A DNA stretch of 64,000 bases from Limnohabitans planktonicus II-D5 (GCF_001270065.2 NZ_LFYT02000003.1:186001-250000), one strand, 5' to 3'; shown: positions 25,519 to 37,804, counted from the stretch's first letter. Made by a program: numbers and translations. The notes: generated by a model not told the origin, from the sequence alone.

Positions 25519-25989
25519 TCAGTGCGCCGCAGAGGATGCAGCTTGCAGCGGCTGGAGCTTTTCCAGGCGGACTTCCCATTGGTCAATCTGGGCTTGCAGG
25601 CGATGGGTTTGCGCCTCGTCTTGGTCGAAGTCCTTTTGCAATTGGTCTTGCCTCGCTTGCAGGCTGCCCCACATCTCGTCGTCCTTGAGTACGCCCAAAA
25701 AATTGAGCAGGACTTCTTTGGGGGTGAATGCTTGGCTGCTATTGACGCGCTGGGTGGAGGCGCTCAGTGACTGCCGGACCTGTTGCCAATAACGCACATT
25801 GGCCTGCTGGAGTGCTTGTTCTGCAGTAGCGATGTCTTCGGAGCAGATGTGTGCGCTCAGGATGTCCAAGCTGGTGGTGACTGGAGCGGCATCCAGCCAT
25901 GACATGCGTTCTTCAAAGCTGTTGGCGGGCAGGCTGGTGCGGGGGGATGGCTGGGTGATGGCTGTTATATGGGCGGGTGGGGTGTTCAC
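25519..25989 (-). CDS. Unknown protein with C-terminal coiled coil
   Basis: A 156-residue protein. A GTG start at 25989 is preferred because GAGGAG lies six bases upstream; a longer form would begin with an ATG at 26031. The first half is Ser/Thr/Pro-rich. The second half is a predicted coiled coil rich in Gln, Asp and Arg, around LQARQDQLQKDFDQDEAQTH and RLQAQIDQWEVRLEKLQPLQ. No signal peptide and no family recognised. It lies between a small membrane protein and a secreted protein, suggesting one functional unit. Confidence 0.6.
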   Translation of the reverse strand: MNTPPAHITAITQPSPRTSLPANSFEERMSWLDAAPVTTSLDILSAHICSEDIATAEQALQQANVRYWQQVRQSLSASTQRVNSSQAFTPKEVLLNFLGVLKDDEMWGSLQARQDQLQKDFDQDEAQTHRLQAQIDQWEVRLEKLQPLQAASSAAH

Positions 25990-26014
25990 GGGGGCTCCTC
26001 GGGGTGAATGGATT

Positions 26015-26173
26015 TCAGGCTTGTGCCACAACGCGCCATGCCAAATAGATCAACAGTGCCATGAGTAACCACGGCAAAAGCAGTCGCAGCACGGCCAGGA
26101 AGACGAGCAGCAAAATCCAGGTCAGGTGCAAAGCTGTTGCAAGGACAAAGATGCGGATCAAGGTTTTGTGCAT
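26015..26173 (-). CDS. Small hydrophobic membrane protein
   Basis: A 52-residue protein starting MHKTLIRIFVLATALHLTWI, followed by LLLVFLAVLRLLLPWLLMAL and a short basic-ended tail. It is almost entirely hydrophobic and would form two short transmembrane helices. An upstream in-frame start at 26227 would add 18 polar residues. The Shine-Dalgarno is weak. It is the first of three co-oriented genes (26173 to 24695), all of unknown function. Confidence 0.5.
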   Translation of the reverse strand: MHKTLIRIFVLATALHLTWILLLVFLAVLRLLLPWLLMALLIYLAWRVVAQA

Positions 26174-26296
26174 GCCAGTTTTCCAGGTGCGGGGTGGTCT
26201 GAAAATTCTAAAAATCCCCTGCGACAAGGTGTGTCGGTTTTGAAGGATCCGAAATTATTTTTTTAAGTTGAACCTGGCCGAGCCGATCAGCCAGAT

Positions 26297-26459
26297 TTAT
26301 ACAAAATCAGGGCGCTTCATGATGTCGGTCAACTTGATGGCAGTCCTGCGGGGGGGGGGGCGAACTAGCGGTCTTAAAGCGGATGTTGACCAGGGTGCCC
26401 TCATTTGCAGCGGACTCACGGCAAGTCTGTGCCATGGGGCCATATGGCTGGGTTAACAT
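26297..26459 (-). pseudogene. Possible small gene interrupted by a C11 homopolymer
   Basis: On the minus strand an ATG at 26459, with GGAAGAG upstream, opens MLTQPYGPMAQTCRESAANE and runs to KTASS, then hits eleven C residues. With eleven Cs the frame continues as PPPPQDCHQVDRHHEAP and stops at 26307. With ten Cs it would read PPPRRTAIKLTDIMKRPDFV and stop at 26297-26299, which looks like more natural protein sequence. The gene could be phase-variable, or the count could be a sequencing error. No family recognised. The rest of 26174-26587 holds nothing I can support. Confidence 0.3.
26350..26360. repeat. Homopolymer of 11 G residues
   Basis: Eleven consecutive G bases in the 414-bp gap between the small membrane-protein gene and smc. 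Tracts of this length are rare in GC-rich bacterial chromosomes and are prone to slippage. Confidence 0.95.
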
Positions 26460-26587
26460 CTCAGACTCTTCCGAATCGGGGATTGAATCCTTTGATTCGT
26501 GATTTTTTGAGGGTTTTGGCAATGTCTTGACGGCTTGCAGCCAGCCCTTGGGTTTTTTCAGCTTTTCATTGGATCGACCAGACCGCC

Positions 26588-29500
26588 GTGCGTCTCAATT
26601 CCATCAAGCTTTCGGGCTTCAAATCGTTCGCCGAACCGACCAACTTCTTGCTGCCCGGGCAGCTGGTGGGCGTGGTCGGCCCCAACGGTTGCGGCAAATC
26701 CAACATCATGGACGCGGTGCGTTGGGTGTTGGGTGAGTCCAAGGCGTCTGAATTGCGTGGCGAATCCATGCAGGACGTCATCTTCAACGGCACCAACACC
26801 CGCAAACCGGCCAGCCGGGCCAGCGTGGAGCTGGTGTTCAGCAACGAAGACCACCGCGCAGGCGGCCAATGGGGCCAGTTTGCCGAAATCGCCGTCAAAC
26901 GCGTGCTCACGCGTGACGGCAACAGCAGTTACTTCATCAACAACCAGCCGGTGCGCCGCCGCGACGTGCAGGATGTGTTTTTGGGCACCGGTTTGGGCCC
27001 ACGCGCCTACGCCATCATCGGTCAGGGCACCATCAGCCGCATCATCGAGTCGCGTCCTGAAGAACTGCGCTTGTTTCTGGAAGAAGCTGCAGGCGTGTCC
27101 AAATACAAAGAGCGCCGCCGCGAGACCGAAAACCGCCTGTCCGACACGCGTGAGAACCTGACCCGTGTCGACGACATCTTGCGCGAGCTGAACGCCAACC
27201 TGGAAAAGCTCGAAAAGCAGGCCGAGGTCGCCCACCGCTACAACAACCTGCAGGCTGACAGCACGCTCAAGCAGCACCAGCTGTGGTTTTTGAAGCGCCG
27301 CGATGCTGAGGCCGACCAGGGCCGCATGAAGTCCGATGTGGACCAAGCTGTCAACGCCCTGGAGTCGCGCATGGCCGACCTGCGCCATGTGGAGGCCGAT
27401 CTGGAGACCATTCGCCAGGCGCACTACGACGCGGGCGATCAGGTCAACCAGGCGCAAGGCAAGCTGTATGAAGCCAGCGCCGAAGTGGGCCGGCTGGAAG
27501 CCGAAATCCGCTTTGTGGTCGAAGGCCGCCAGCGTGCCGAACAGCGCTTGCAGCAGCTGATTGAGCAAACCGCCCAATGGGGCACCCGCAGCGAAGACGC
27601 CCAGACCGAGCTGGAAACCTTGTCCGAGCAGGCCGCCATGGCCGAAGACCAGAGCATGACGCTGGCCGCCCAGGTCGAAGACCAGGCCATGGCCTTGCCC
27701 GATCTGGAAGAAGCCCTGCGCAAAGCCCAACACGACGCCAATGCCCAGCGCGCCAGTGTGGTGCAGGTGCAGCAGCAAATTGGCGTGCTGGCCGCTGACC
27801 AGCGCAACGTCGAAGAACAATCGCGCCAGCTCGAAAACCGCCGCGAACGCCTGCTGGCCGACCGCAACGCCTTGGCCGCCCCCGACGAGGCCCGTCTGCA
27901 CAATCTTCAGGAACAGCTGGCCACCGCCGAAGCCCAGGCCGCCGAATCTGAAGCCCGCCTGCACGAGCTGCAAGAGCGGGTGCCCGCGCTGGACGAAGAC
28001 CGCCGTGAGCGGCAAAAGGCCGTCAACGATGAATCGGCCCGCTTGGCCGATCTGAGCGCCCGCATCGAAGCGCTCAAGGCCTTGCAGGAAAAAGTGCGCA
28101 CCGACGGCAAGCTCAAACCCTGGCTGGCCAAGCACGGCATGGACGGGCTCGAAGGCCTTTGGAGCCGCATTCACATTGAATCGGGTTGGGAAAACGCCCT
28201 CGAATCAGCCCTGCGTGAACGCCTGTCTGCGCTGGAGGTGTCGCGCCTGGACATGGTGCGGGCCTTTGCCAATGACGCGCCCCCGGCCAAGCTCTCGTTT
28301 TTCAGCCCGCCGCTGGCGTCCAAAGCCGTCTCGCGCAGCGGCTTGCCTGCAGGCTGCCGCCCGCTGGCCGATTACCTGCGCATTCCCGATGCGGGGCTTT
28401 TGGCCCTGGTGACTGATTGGCTGCAAGGCTGTTACACCGCGCCCCAGATCGAAGATGCGCTGGCCTGGCGCAGCCAGCTGCAGCCGGGCGAAACCCTGTT
28501 GGTGCAGGCAGGCCACGCGGTGGATCTGAACAGCGTGGTGTTTTACGCGCAGGACTCCGAACAAGCCGGTTTGCTGGCCCGTGCGCAAGACATTGAAAAC
28601 CTGGAAAAACAGCAACGCGCCCAGACCCTGATTGCCGAAGAAAGCCGCAGCGCCTTGGTGCGGGCCGAAGCCGCCTATGCAGACGCCTCGCAGCGCCTGG
28701 TCAGCGTGCGCCGCGAAGCGGCCGAAAGCCAGTCGCGCACCCATGAGCTGCAGGTCGAAACCCTGCGCTTGTCGCAGCTGGTGGAACAAACCCGCGCCCG
28801 CAGCGCACAAATCAACAACGACCTGGCCGAAGTCGACGCCTTGCTCGATGAATTGCAAGAGCGCCGTGTCACGGCCGAAGCCCGTTTTGAAGAGCTGGAC
28901 ATGCAGTTGGCCGACAGCCAGGAGCGCCACGCCCAGCTGGACGAACGGGTGATCGACTCCGAGCGCAAGCTGGCCGAATGCCGCGAACAGCAGCGCAGTC
29001 TGGAGCGCCTTGCCCAGGAGGCGCAGTTCTCGCAGCGCAGCCTGGACGCCCGGCGGGCCGAGCTGAACCGCACCATCGAAACCGCGCAGCAGCAAGTGGC
29101 CAGCATCGCCGCCGAAATGCAGCGGGCCCGCGACGAACTCAGTCGCCTGACCGATGCCGCCGCGCAGGCTGGTTTGCAAAACGTGCTGGCCGTCAAGATG
29201 GAGCGCGAGCAGGCACTGGGCGCTTGCCGCAGCGCCTACGACGACCTCACGGCCAAATTGCGTGCCAGCGATGAACGCCGCGTGGCCTTTGAGCGCGAAC
29301 TCGACCCCCTGCGCCAACGCATCACCGACTTGCAGCTCAAGGAACAAGCCGCCCGATTGGGGCTTGAGCAATACACCCAGCTGCTGGCAGATGCACAGGC
29401 CGACCTCGAAGCCGTGGCCCAGTCCATCGAAACCGGCCAGGTGCGCGTGACGGGCCTGCAAGGCGAGATCGACCGCATCCACCGCGAAATCACGGCTTTG

Positions 29501-30115
29501 GGCCCGGTCAACCTGGCGGCTTTGGAAGAGCTGACCACCTCGCGAGAGCGCAAGACCTTCCTCGACTCGCAGTGCGCCGACCTGACCGATGCCATGAACA
29601 CGCTGGAAGACGCCATCCGCAAGATCGACGCCGAAACCCGCGAGCTGCTGGGTGGCACCTTCAAGATCGTCAACGAGCATTTCAGCCGCATGTTCCCCGA
29701 GCTGTTTGGCGGCGGCAATGCGCGTTTGGTCATGACCGGTGACGAAATTCTGGACGCCGGGGTTCAGGTGCTGGCCCAGCCGCCGGGCAAGAAAAACCAG
29801 ACGATTCACCTGCTGTCGGGTGGCGAAAAAGCCCTGACCGCGATCGCGCTGGTGTTTGCGATTTTTCAGCTCAACCCGGCCCCGTTTTGCTTGCTGGATG
29901 AGGTGGACGCGCCGCTGGACGACGCCAACACTGAGCGCTACGCGAAGCTGGTGGCGGGCATGGGCAAGGAAACCCAGTTCCTGTTCATCAGCCACAACAA
30001 GATCGCCATGGAAATGGCTGAGCAGTTGATTGGTGTGACCATGCAAGAGCAGGGCGTGTCCCGCATTGTGGCTGTGGACATGGAGTCCGCAGTGTCTATG
30101 GCCGACATGGCCTGA
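26588..30115 (+). CDS. smc: Chromosome segregation ATPase SMC
   Basis: A 1175-residue protein with a GTG start. The N-terminal ATPase lobe has Walker A GPNGCGKSN (residues 31-39) and starts RLNSIKLSGFKSFAEPTNF. Two long coiled-coil arms (about 170-500 and 670-1000) flank a hinge (about 515-640). The C-terminal lobe has the ABC signature LLSGGEKALTAIALVFAIFQ and Walker B FCLLDEVDAPLDDAN. SMC condenses and resolves newly replicated DNA together with ScpA/ScpB, which are not in this window. zipA and ligA follow closely, a gene order common in betaproteobacteria. Confidence 0.95.
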   Translation: MRLNSIKLSGFKSFAEPTNFLLPGQLVGVVGPNGCGKSNIMDAVRWVLGESKASELRGESMQDVIFNGTNTRKPASRASVELVFSNEDHRAGGQWGQFAEIAVKRVLTRDGNSSYFINNQPVRRRDVQDVFLGTGLGPRAYAIIGQGTISRIIESRPEELRLFLEEAAGVSKYKERRRETENRLSDTRENLTRVDDILRELNANLEKLEKQAEVAHRYNNLQADSTLKQHQLWFLKRRDAEADQGRMKSDVDQAVNALESRMADLRHVEADLETIRQAHYDAGDQVNQAQGKLYEASAEVGRLEAEIRFVVEGRQRAEQRLQQLIEQTAQWGTRSEDAQTELETLSEQAAMAEDQSMTLAAQVEDQAMALPDLEEALRKAQHDANAQRASVVQVQQQIGVLAADQRNVEEQSRQLENRRERLLADRNALAAPDEARLHNLQEQLATAEAQAAESEARLHELQERVPALDEDRRERQKAVNDESARLADLSARIEALKALQEKVRTDGKLKPWLAKHGMDGLEGLWSRIHIESGWENALESALRERLSALEVSRLDMVRAFANDAPPAKLSFFSPPLASKAVSRSGLPAGCRPLADYLRIPDAGLLALVTDWLQGCYTAPQIEDALAWRSQLQPGETLLVQAGHAVDLNSVVFYAQDSEQAGLLARAQDIENLEKQQRAQTLIAEESRSALVRAEAAYADASQRLVSVRREAAESQSRTHELQVETLRLSQLVEQTRARSAQINNDLAEVDALLDELQERRVTAEARFEELDMQLADSQERHAQLDERVIDSERKLAECREQQRSLERLAQEAQFSQRSLDARRAELNRTIETAQQQVASIAAEMQRARDELSRLTDAAAQAGLQNVLAVKMEREQALGACRSAYDDLTAKLRASDERRVAFERELDPLRQRITDLQLKEQAARLGLEQYTQLLADAQADLEAVAQSIETGQVRVTGLQGEIDRIHREITALGPVNLAALEELTTSRERKTFLDSQCADLTDAMNTLEDAIRKIDAETRELLGGTFKIVNEHFSRMFPELFGGGNARLVMTGDEILDAGVQVLAQPPGKKNQTIHLLSGGEKALTAIALVFAIFQLNPAPFCLLDEVDAPLDDANTERYAKLVAGMGKETQFLFISHNKIAMEMAEQLIGVTMQEQGVSRIVAVDMESAVSMADMA

Positions 30116-30129
30116 ACCCGAGAATTTTT

Positions 30130-33320
<3,191 letters not shown>

Positions 33321-33374
33321 TGAACTGAATGTTGAGCCCGTTCGCTCAGTAGATTTTTGGAAGGGGAAGCAGAG

Positions 33375-33914
33375 ATGGCGATCCGTGAAATTCTGAAAAT
33401 GGGCGATCCGCGTCTTTTGCGTGTGGCTCAGGCCGTGTCACCGCAGCAAATGCGGGGCTTGGGCCAACTCGTGCAGGACATGCAGGACACCATGGCGGCC
33501 GTCAACGGTGCCGGTCTGGCTGCGCCGCAAATCGGGGTCGATTTGCAGGTCGTGATTTTTGGCACTGATCGCGTCAATCCCCGTTATCCCAATGCACCCG
33601 CCATCCCGCGCACGGTCTTGATCAACCCTGTCATCATCCCGCTGGATGATACTGAAGTAGAGGATTGGGAGGGTTGCCTGTCGGTGCCGGGACTGCGGGG
33701 GGTGGTGCCCCGCTATGCGCGCATCCGCTATGCCGGTCTGGACGAGTCCGGCGACATGATTGACCGCACGGTCGATGGTTTTCATGCCCGGGTGGTGCAG
33801 CACGAATGCGACCACCTGCAGGGCAAGCTGTACCCGATGCGCGTGCGGGACTTCACGCGCTTTGGCTACACCGAGGTGCTGTTTCCGGGCATCAACGCGG
33901 TCGAGGACGACTGA
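33375..33914 (+). CDS. def: Peptide deformylase
   Basis: A 179-residue metalloenzyme with an AAGGGGAA Shine-Dalgarno. All three motifs are present: [11 protein letters not shown] (I), WEGCLSVPG with metal ligand Cys101 (II), and QHECDHLQG with His143, Glu144 and His147 (III). It removes formyl from nascent protein N-termini. The gene follows ligA by about 54 bp and is not beside fmt, so it is a separate locus from the usual def-fmt pair. Confidence 0.93.
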   Translation: MAIREILKMGDPRLLRVAQAVSPQQMRGLGQLVQDMQDTMAAVNGAGLAAPQIGVDLQVVIFGTDRVNPRYPNAPAIPRTVLINPVIIPLDDTEVEDWEGCLSVPGLRGVVPRYARIRYAGLDESGDMIDRTVDGFHARVVQHECDHLQGKLYPMRVRDFTRFGYTEVLFPGINAVEDD

Positions 33915-33920
33915 ACCCGC

Positions 33921-35090
33921 TCACAGCCTGGCCAGTCGCTGCAGCGCCAGTTGCAGTGTTTCATCTTTCTTGGCAAAGCAAAACCGGATGACTTTCTGGT
34001 CAAAACCGTTGCCGTAAAAGGCCGACAGCGGAATGGCGGCCACCCCGATGTCGCTTGTGAGCCATTGGCAAAACTGGGCTTCACTCAGGTTTTTCTCGGG
34101 CACATCCAGACCCGAGATGTCCACACACTGGAAGTAGGTGCCTTCACCGGGCAGCAGTTTGAATTTGGTTTGCGCCAGACCTTGGCGGAACAGGTCACGC
34201 TTGCGTTGGTAAAACGCAGGCAGCTCCAGATAGGGTGCCGTGTCGGCCATGAAGCGCGCCAAGGCGTGCTGCATGGGGGTGTTGACGGTGAACACGTTGA
34301 ACTGGTGCACCTTGCGAAATTCGGCAGTGAAGGCTGCCGGTGCCGCCACGGTGCCGATTTTCCAGCCCGTCACATGGTAGGTCTTGCCAAAGCTGGAGAC
34401 GATGAAGGCGCGAGCGGCCAGGCCGTCAAAGTGCGCCGCGCTCCAGTGCTGGTTGGGCGCGTAGACCATGTGTTCATAGACCTCGTCGCTGATCAGCACG
34501 ATGTCGGTGGGCGCCAGAATCTCTTGCAGTGTGAGCATGTCCTGGCGTGACCAGATCATGCCGCTGGGGTTGTGGGGCGAGTTGATGAGGATGGCGCGGG
34601 TTTGGGGGCTGATGGCTGCTCGGATTTTGTCAAAGTCGGGGCGAAAGGTTCCCGGTGTGAGCGGCACACGCACCACCACGCCGCCGGCCAGTTCGATGTT
34701 GGGCACATAGCTGTCGTAGCAAGGCTCCAGCACGATGACTTCGTCGCCAGGGTGCACGATGGCCAGGATGGCGGTCAGGATGGCCTGGGTGGCCCCTGCG
34801 GTCACGGTGATTTCGCTGGCCGGGTCGTAGTGGCGGCCATAAAGGGTTTCAATTTTTTTCGACACAGCTTCGCGCAGCGGGGCCACACCGGGCATGGGTG
34901 GGTATTGGTTGAGCCCTTCGCGCATGGCACCATCCACCAGATCGAGCAACTTGGACTCGCACGGAAAGTCTGGAAAGCCCTGGCCCAGGTTGACCGCGTT
35001 TTTCTCGGTGGCCAGGGCCGACATGACCGTGAAAATGGTGGTGCCCATGTTCGGGGCTTTGGAGACCAGCTGGGGCGTGCGTGCATTCAT
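33921..35090 (-). CDS. PLP-dependent aminotransferase, methionine aminotransferase (YbdL)-like
   Basis: A 389-residue fold-type I aminotransferase. Features: NLGQGFPDFPCESKLLDLVD near the N-terminus, TAGATQAILTAILAIVHPGD, EPCYDSYVPNIELAGG, NSPHNPSGMIWSRQD (Asn for the cofactor), SDEVYEHMVY, and the Schiff-base Lys236 in VSSFGKTYHVTGWK. The motifs match the KAT/YbdL branch (class I/II), which uses methionine, phenylalanine or kynurenine; the exact substrate is not determined. It converges on def, with 6 bp between the stops, and lies 54 bp after cysB. Confidence 0.88.
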   Translation of the reverse strand: MNARTPQLVSKAPNMGTTIFTVMSALATEKNAVNLGQGFPDFPCESKLLDLVDGAMREGLNQYPPMPGVAPLREAVSKKIETLYGRHYDPASEITVTAGATQAILTAILAIVHPGDEVIVLEPCYDSYVPNIELAGGVVVRVPLTPGTFRPDFDKIRAAISPQTRAILINSPHNPSGMIWSRQDMLTLQEILAPTDIVLISDEVYEHMVYAPNQHWSAAHFDGLAARAFIVSSFGKTYHVTGWKIGTVAAPAAFTAEFRKVHQFNVFTVNTPMQHALARFMADTAPYLELPAFYQRKRDLFRQGLAQTKFKLLPGEGTYFQCVDISGLDVPEKNLSEAQFCQWLTSDIGVAAIPLSAFYGNGFDQKVIRFCFAKKDETLQLALQRLARL

Positions 35091-35144
35091 GGTGCGGCCA
35101 GAAAAGTAAAGGGTTGAAAAAAAACGTGCTCAGGGGCAGAGCAC

Positions 35145-36086
35145 TCACAACTCGTAATCGTTGACGTGCCCGGTCATGGCTTTGGCGATCAGGGGAGCGG
35201 TGAGCCGGTCGCTGAGCAGTTCGGCGAAATGGTAGACAAAGTGGCGCAGGTAAGCGCCTCGCTTGAAGGCCACGCGGGCCACGTTCAGGCCCAGCAAGTC
35301 GGCCAGAGGCCGCACGGCCAGGTCTTGCACGGGGTCGTCCTTGACGGCCATCTCGGCCACGATGCCAATGCCCAGCCCCAGCCGCACATAGGTCTTGATC
35401 ACGTCTGAGTCGATGGCTTCCAGTGCAATACGCGGGTGCAGTTTTTTGGCCGTAAAAGCGTGGTCAATGCGGCTGCGCCCGGTGAACGAGGGGTGGTAGG
35501 TGATGATGGGCTCGCTGGCAATGTCTTCTAACGACAAGTGCTCTTTTCGGGCCAGCGGGTGGTCCATGGGCAGCACCAGAACGTGTTGCCATTCATAGCA
35601 GGGCAGGGTGACCAGGTCTTCGTAAGCCGACAGGGACTCGGTGGCGATGCCGATCTCGGCCGTGTCGTCGAGCAGCATTTTGGCCACCTGATCGGGGGCA
35701 CCTTGGTGCAGGCTGATGTTGACCTTGGGGTATTTTTCGCGCAGCTTGGCCACCGGCATGGGCAGCACGTAGCGTGCCTGGGTGTGGGTGGTGGCAATCG
35801 ACAGGGTGCCGCTGTCCTGTGCACTGTATTGGTCACCAATTTTGCGCAGGTTGCTCACTTCGCGCAGGATCGCTTCGATGCTGTGCAGCACATGCTGGCC
35901 GGGCTCGGTGATGCGTTTGAGCCGTTTGCCGTGGCGGGCAAAAATTTCGATACCCAGCTCTTCTTCGAGTTCAATGATGGCCTTGGAGACACCCGGCTGC
36001 GAGGTGTGCAGAGCCTTGGCCGTTTCCGTCAGGTTGAGGTTGCGGCGTGCGGCTTCTTGGACAAAACGAAATTGGTGCAGGTTCAT
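35145..36086 (-). CDS. cysB: CysB, LysR-type regulator of sulfur assimilation
   Basis: A 313-residue LysR-type regulator. The N-terminal helix-turn-helix is NLTETAKALHTSQPGVSKAI, followed by the linker helix and a periplasmic-binding-like effector domain with TTHTQARYVLPMPVAKLREK and HPSFTGRSRIDHAF typical of CysB/Cbl. CysB activates cysteine and sulfate-assimilation genes with N-acetylserine as inducer. The neighbouring CbiX-like chelatase, which could supply sirohaem for sulfite reductase, fits this role. Gap to that gene is 43 bp. Confidence 0.9.
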   Translation of the reverse strand: MNLHQFRFVQEAARRNLNLTETAKALHTSQPGVSKAIIELEEELGIEIFARHGKRLKRITEPGQHVLHSIEAILREVSNLRKIGDQYSAQDSGTLSIATTHTQARYVLPMPVAKLREKYPKVNISLHQGAPDQVAKMLLDDTAEIGIATESLSAYEDLVTLPCYEWQHVLVLPMDHPLARKEHLSLEDIASEPIITYHPSFTGRSRIDHAFTAKKLHPRIALEAIDSDVIKTYVRLGLGIGIVAEMAVKDDPVQDLAVRPLADLLGLNVARVAFKRGAYLRHFVYHFAELLSDRLTAPLIAKAMTGHVNDYEL

Positions 36087-36129
36087 ACGCTCAAGGCTAT
36101 ATTGAATTGCATCATTATGCTTTAGCTGT

Positions 36130-36534
36130 CTATGACTGCTTTTTCTCAGCGTTTCTGGTTTGACCTGCTGCGATGTCGGCCATGAGGGCTGTCATGGCTG
36201 GGTGTTCGCCAATGGCGGGCATCAGCTCGAAGTGCATCTGCGGATAGGCTTGTTGCAAGTCTTGCACCAATGCAGGCAGGTCTTCACGGGCATGACGTCC
36301 CACCCCCAGAAACATGGGCACGATGCGGATGTGCGACAAACCCTGCGACATCAGTTGCTCGACGGTCGTGTTCAGGTCAGGCGCGGTCAGCTCTAAAAAG
36401 GCGCATGCCACTGCCAACTCAGGCCAGCGGGCTTTCATGTTGTCGGCCACGGCGTCGATGGGCAAACGCCACAGGGGGTCGCGTGAACCGTGGGCAAAAA
36501 GAATCACGCCCGTTTGGGCCGGGTTGTTGTTCAT
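36130..36534 (-). CDS. CbiX/SirB-like sirohydrochlorin chelatase
   Basis: A 134-residue protein whose ATG overlaps the lptG stop by four bases. It shows the class II chelatase half: GVILFAHGSRDPLWRLPID with the metal-binding His, AFLELTAPDLNTTVEQL with the second conserved region, and VPMFLGVGRHAREDLPALV with the third. The short length matches CbiX-small proteins that act as dimers. It would insert Fe2+ or Co2+ into sirohydrochlorin; beside cysB, iron insertion for sirohaem is the likelier job, by inference. Confidence 0.85.
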   Translation of the reverse strand: MNNNPAQTGVILFAHGSRDPLWRLPIDAVADNMKARWPELAVACAFLELTAPDLNTTVEQLMSQGLSHIRIVPMFLGVGRHAREDLPALVQDLQQAYPQMHFELMPAIGEHPAMTALMADIAAGQTRNAEKKQS

Positions 36535-37637
36535 CGTCTTAAAACCATCCACCAAAATGCGCCCAAAGAAACAGCGCTGTAAATCAAGGCCGGAGCCGCC
36601 GAGGTCAGCCAGGGCTGCCAGTTGTGCAGGTTACCCACAAAGCCAAACAAGTTGCTCAGCAGCGTAAAGCTGATGCCGGCTAGCACGCCCAGAAAGACGT
36701 GCCCCGCAATTTGCCCCGAGCGAAAGTGCAAATAGGCAAAGGGCATGGCCAGGACCAGCATCACCAGGCAGCTGAGCGGGTAAAACACCTTGCGCCAAAA
36801 CTCGATTTCATAGGCTTGGGCATTTTGTTTGTTCTGGGACAGGTGGCGCATGTACCTGAACAGTTCCCAGGTACGCATGCGCTCGGGGCTGAGCAAGGCG
36901 GCTGCCACCATGTCAGCGCTGATTTGGGTGGGCCATACCTGTTCTTTGGCATGTTCGACTGTGAAGTTGAGCTGCTTGGCATCTGCGGTGGGCGCAATCG
37001 TTTGGCGCTCCACATCCGAGAGCAACCAGGCCTTAGGCTGGATCAGCGCTTTGGACGCAGTGCTGATGCTCAGCAATTTGCCTTGTGTGTTGAACTCGTG
37101 AATGCGGATGTTTTCCATGTGTTCAAGGCCATCGAACAAGCGCACATTGACCGCAAAGTGTCGCTGCCCTTGAGTTTCTTTGAGCCAAGCACCGGTTTGA
37201 CCGATGGTCAGTCGCCCCTGAAATTGCCCTTTGAGCTGGATGGCCTGCCGATCTGCCCAAGGCGCAGCATAGTCGCCAATCAAAAAGGTGAGGGCGACAA
37301 AAATAAGGCCCAAGCTCATCAAGGAACTCAAGGCACGCATAGGGTCCAGGCCGCCCGTTCGCAAGATGGTGAATTCCGAACTTTGCGCCAAGCGGGCCAT
37401 GACCAAAATGGTGCCGATCAACACCGAAATGGGCAAAAGCTCGTACAGGTGAACCGGAATTTTCAGGGCAATGAACAGCAAGGCATGGTGCAGTCGATAG
37501 CCTTGGGCTTCGTAGCGGTTGAGCTCTTGCAGCTCAGCCACCATGTCAAAAAAGCCAAACAAGGCCAGAAAACTGGCCGCGACAAAAGCCACAGCCCGCA
37601 ATATCTCGCCATGCAGCAAACGCCGTACGGTTTTCAT
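36531..37637 (-). CDS. lptG: LptG, permease subunit of the LPS exporter LptB2FG
   Basis: A 368-residue YjgP/YjgQ-family protein of normal length. It starts MKTVRRLLHGEILRAVAFVA, has three N-terminal membrane segments, LHHALLFIALKIPVHLYELL and RTGGLDPMRALSSLMSLG (coupling helix), a periplasmic beta-jellyroll (about 135-265), and three C-terminal membrane segments. With LptF it extracts LPS from the inner membrane. LptF is normally encoded directly upstream; only a 44-codon remnant is found there (37647-37781). The downstream CbiX-like gene overlaps it by four bases. Confidence 0.92.
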   Translation of the reverse strand: MKTVRRLLHGEILRAVAFVAASFLALFGFFDMVAELQELNRYEAQGYRLHHALLFIALKIPVHLYELLPISVLIGTILVMARLAQSSEFTILRTGGLDPMRALSSLMSLGLIFVALTFLIGDYAAPWADRQAIQLKGQFQGRLTIGQTGAWLKETQGQRHFAVNVRLFDGLEHMENIRIHEFNTQGKLLSISTASKALIQPKAWLLSDVERQTIAPTADAKQLNFTVEHAKEQVWPTQISADMVAAALLSPERMRTWELFRYMRHLSQNKQNAQAYEIEFWRKVFYPLSCLVMLVLAMPFAYLHFRSGQIAGHVFLGVLAGISFTLLSNLFGFVGNLHNWQPWLTSAAPALIYSAVSLGAFWWMVLRR

Positions 37638-37646
37638 GTGCGGGCC

Positions 37647-37781
37647 TCAGTGGGCGTGGTGGCAAAGTTCAAGGGCAGAAGCTTTTAGGTTGTCGCAATT
37701 CAGATGGCCTGCCAGCAGCTGGGGCTGCACAGCTTGGAAATCGTGAGCCAAGGCTTTGCGAAGGGGAGAATGGAATAACAT
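37647..37781 (-). pseudogene. lptF: Remnant of lptF: N-terminal codons followed by an unrelated tail
   Basis: An ATG at 37781 starts MLFHSPLRKALAHDFQAVQP and the frame stops after 44 codons, 9 bp before lptG. The first 15 residues match, from memory, the start of comamonad LptF (MLFHSSIRKELARSF). The normal protein is about 360-370 residues with six membrane helices; the rest here (after residue 15) has none. Position, orientation and divergence from pepA are exactly those of lptF. I read this as a large internal deletion, with a functional lptF needed elsewhere. An assembly collapse cannot be excluded. Confidence 0.55.
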
Positions 37782-37804
37782 CGGCGAGAAGGAAACCCTC
37801 AATT

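Noticed and set aside
26558..30046. Long minus-strand frames opposite smc
   Set aside because: Antisense shadows caused by codon bias in a long coiled-coil gene; no start signal or domain.
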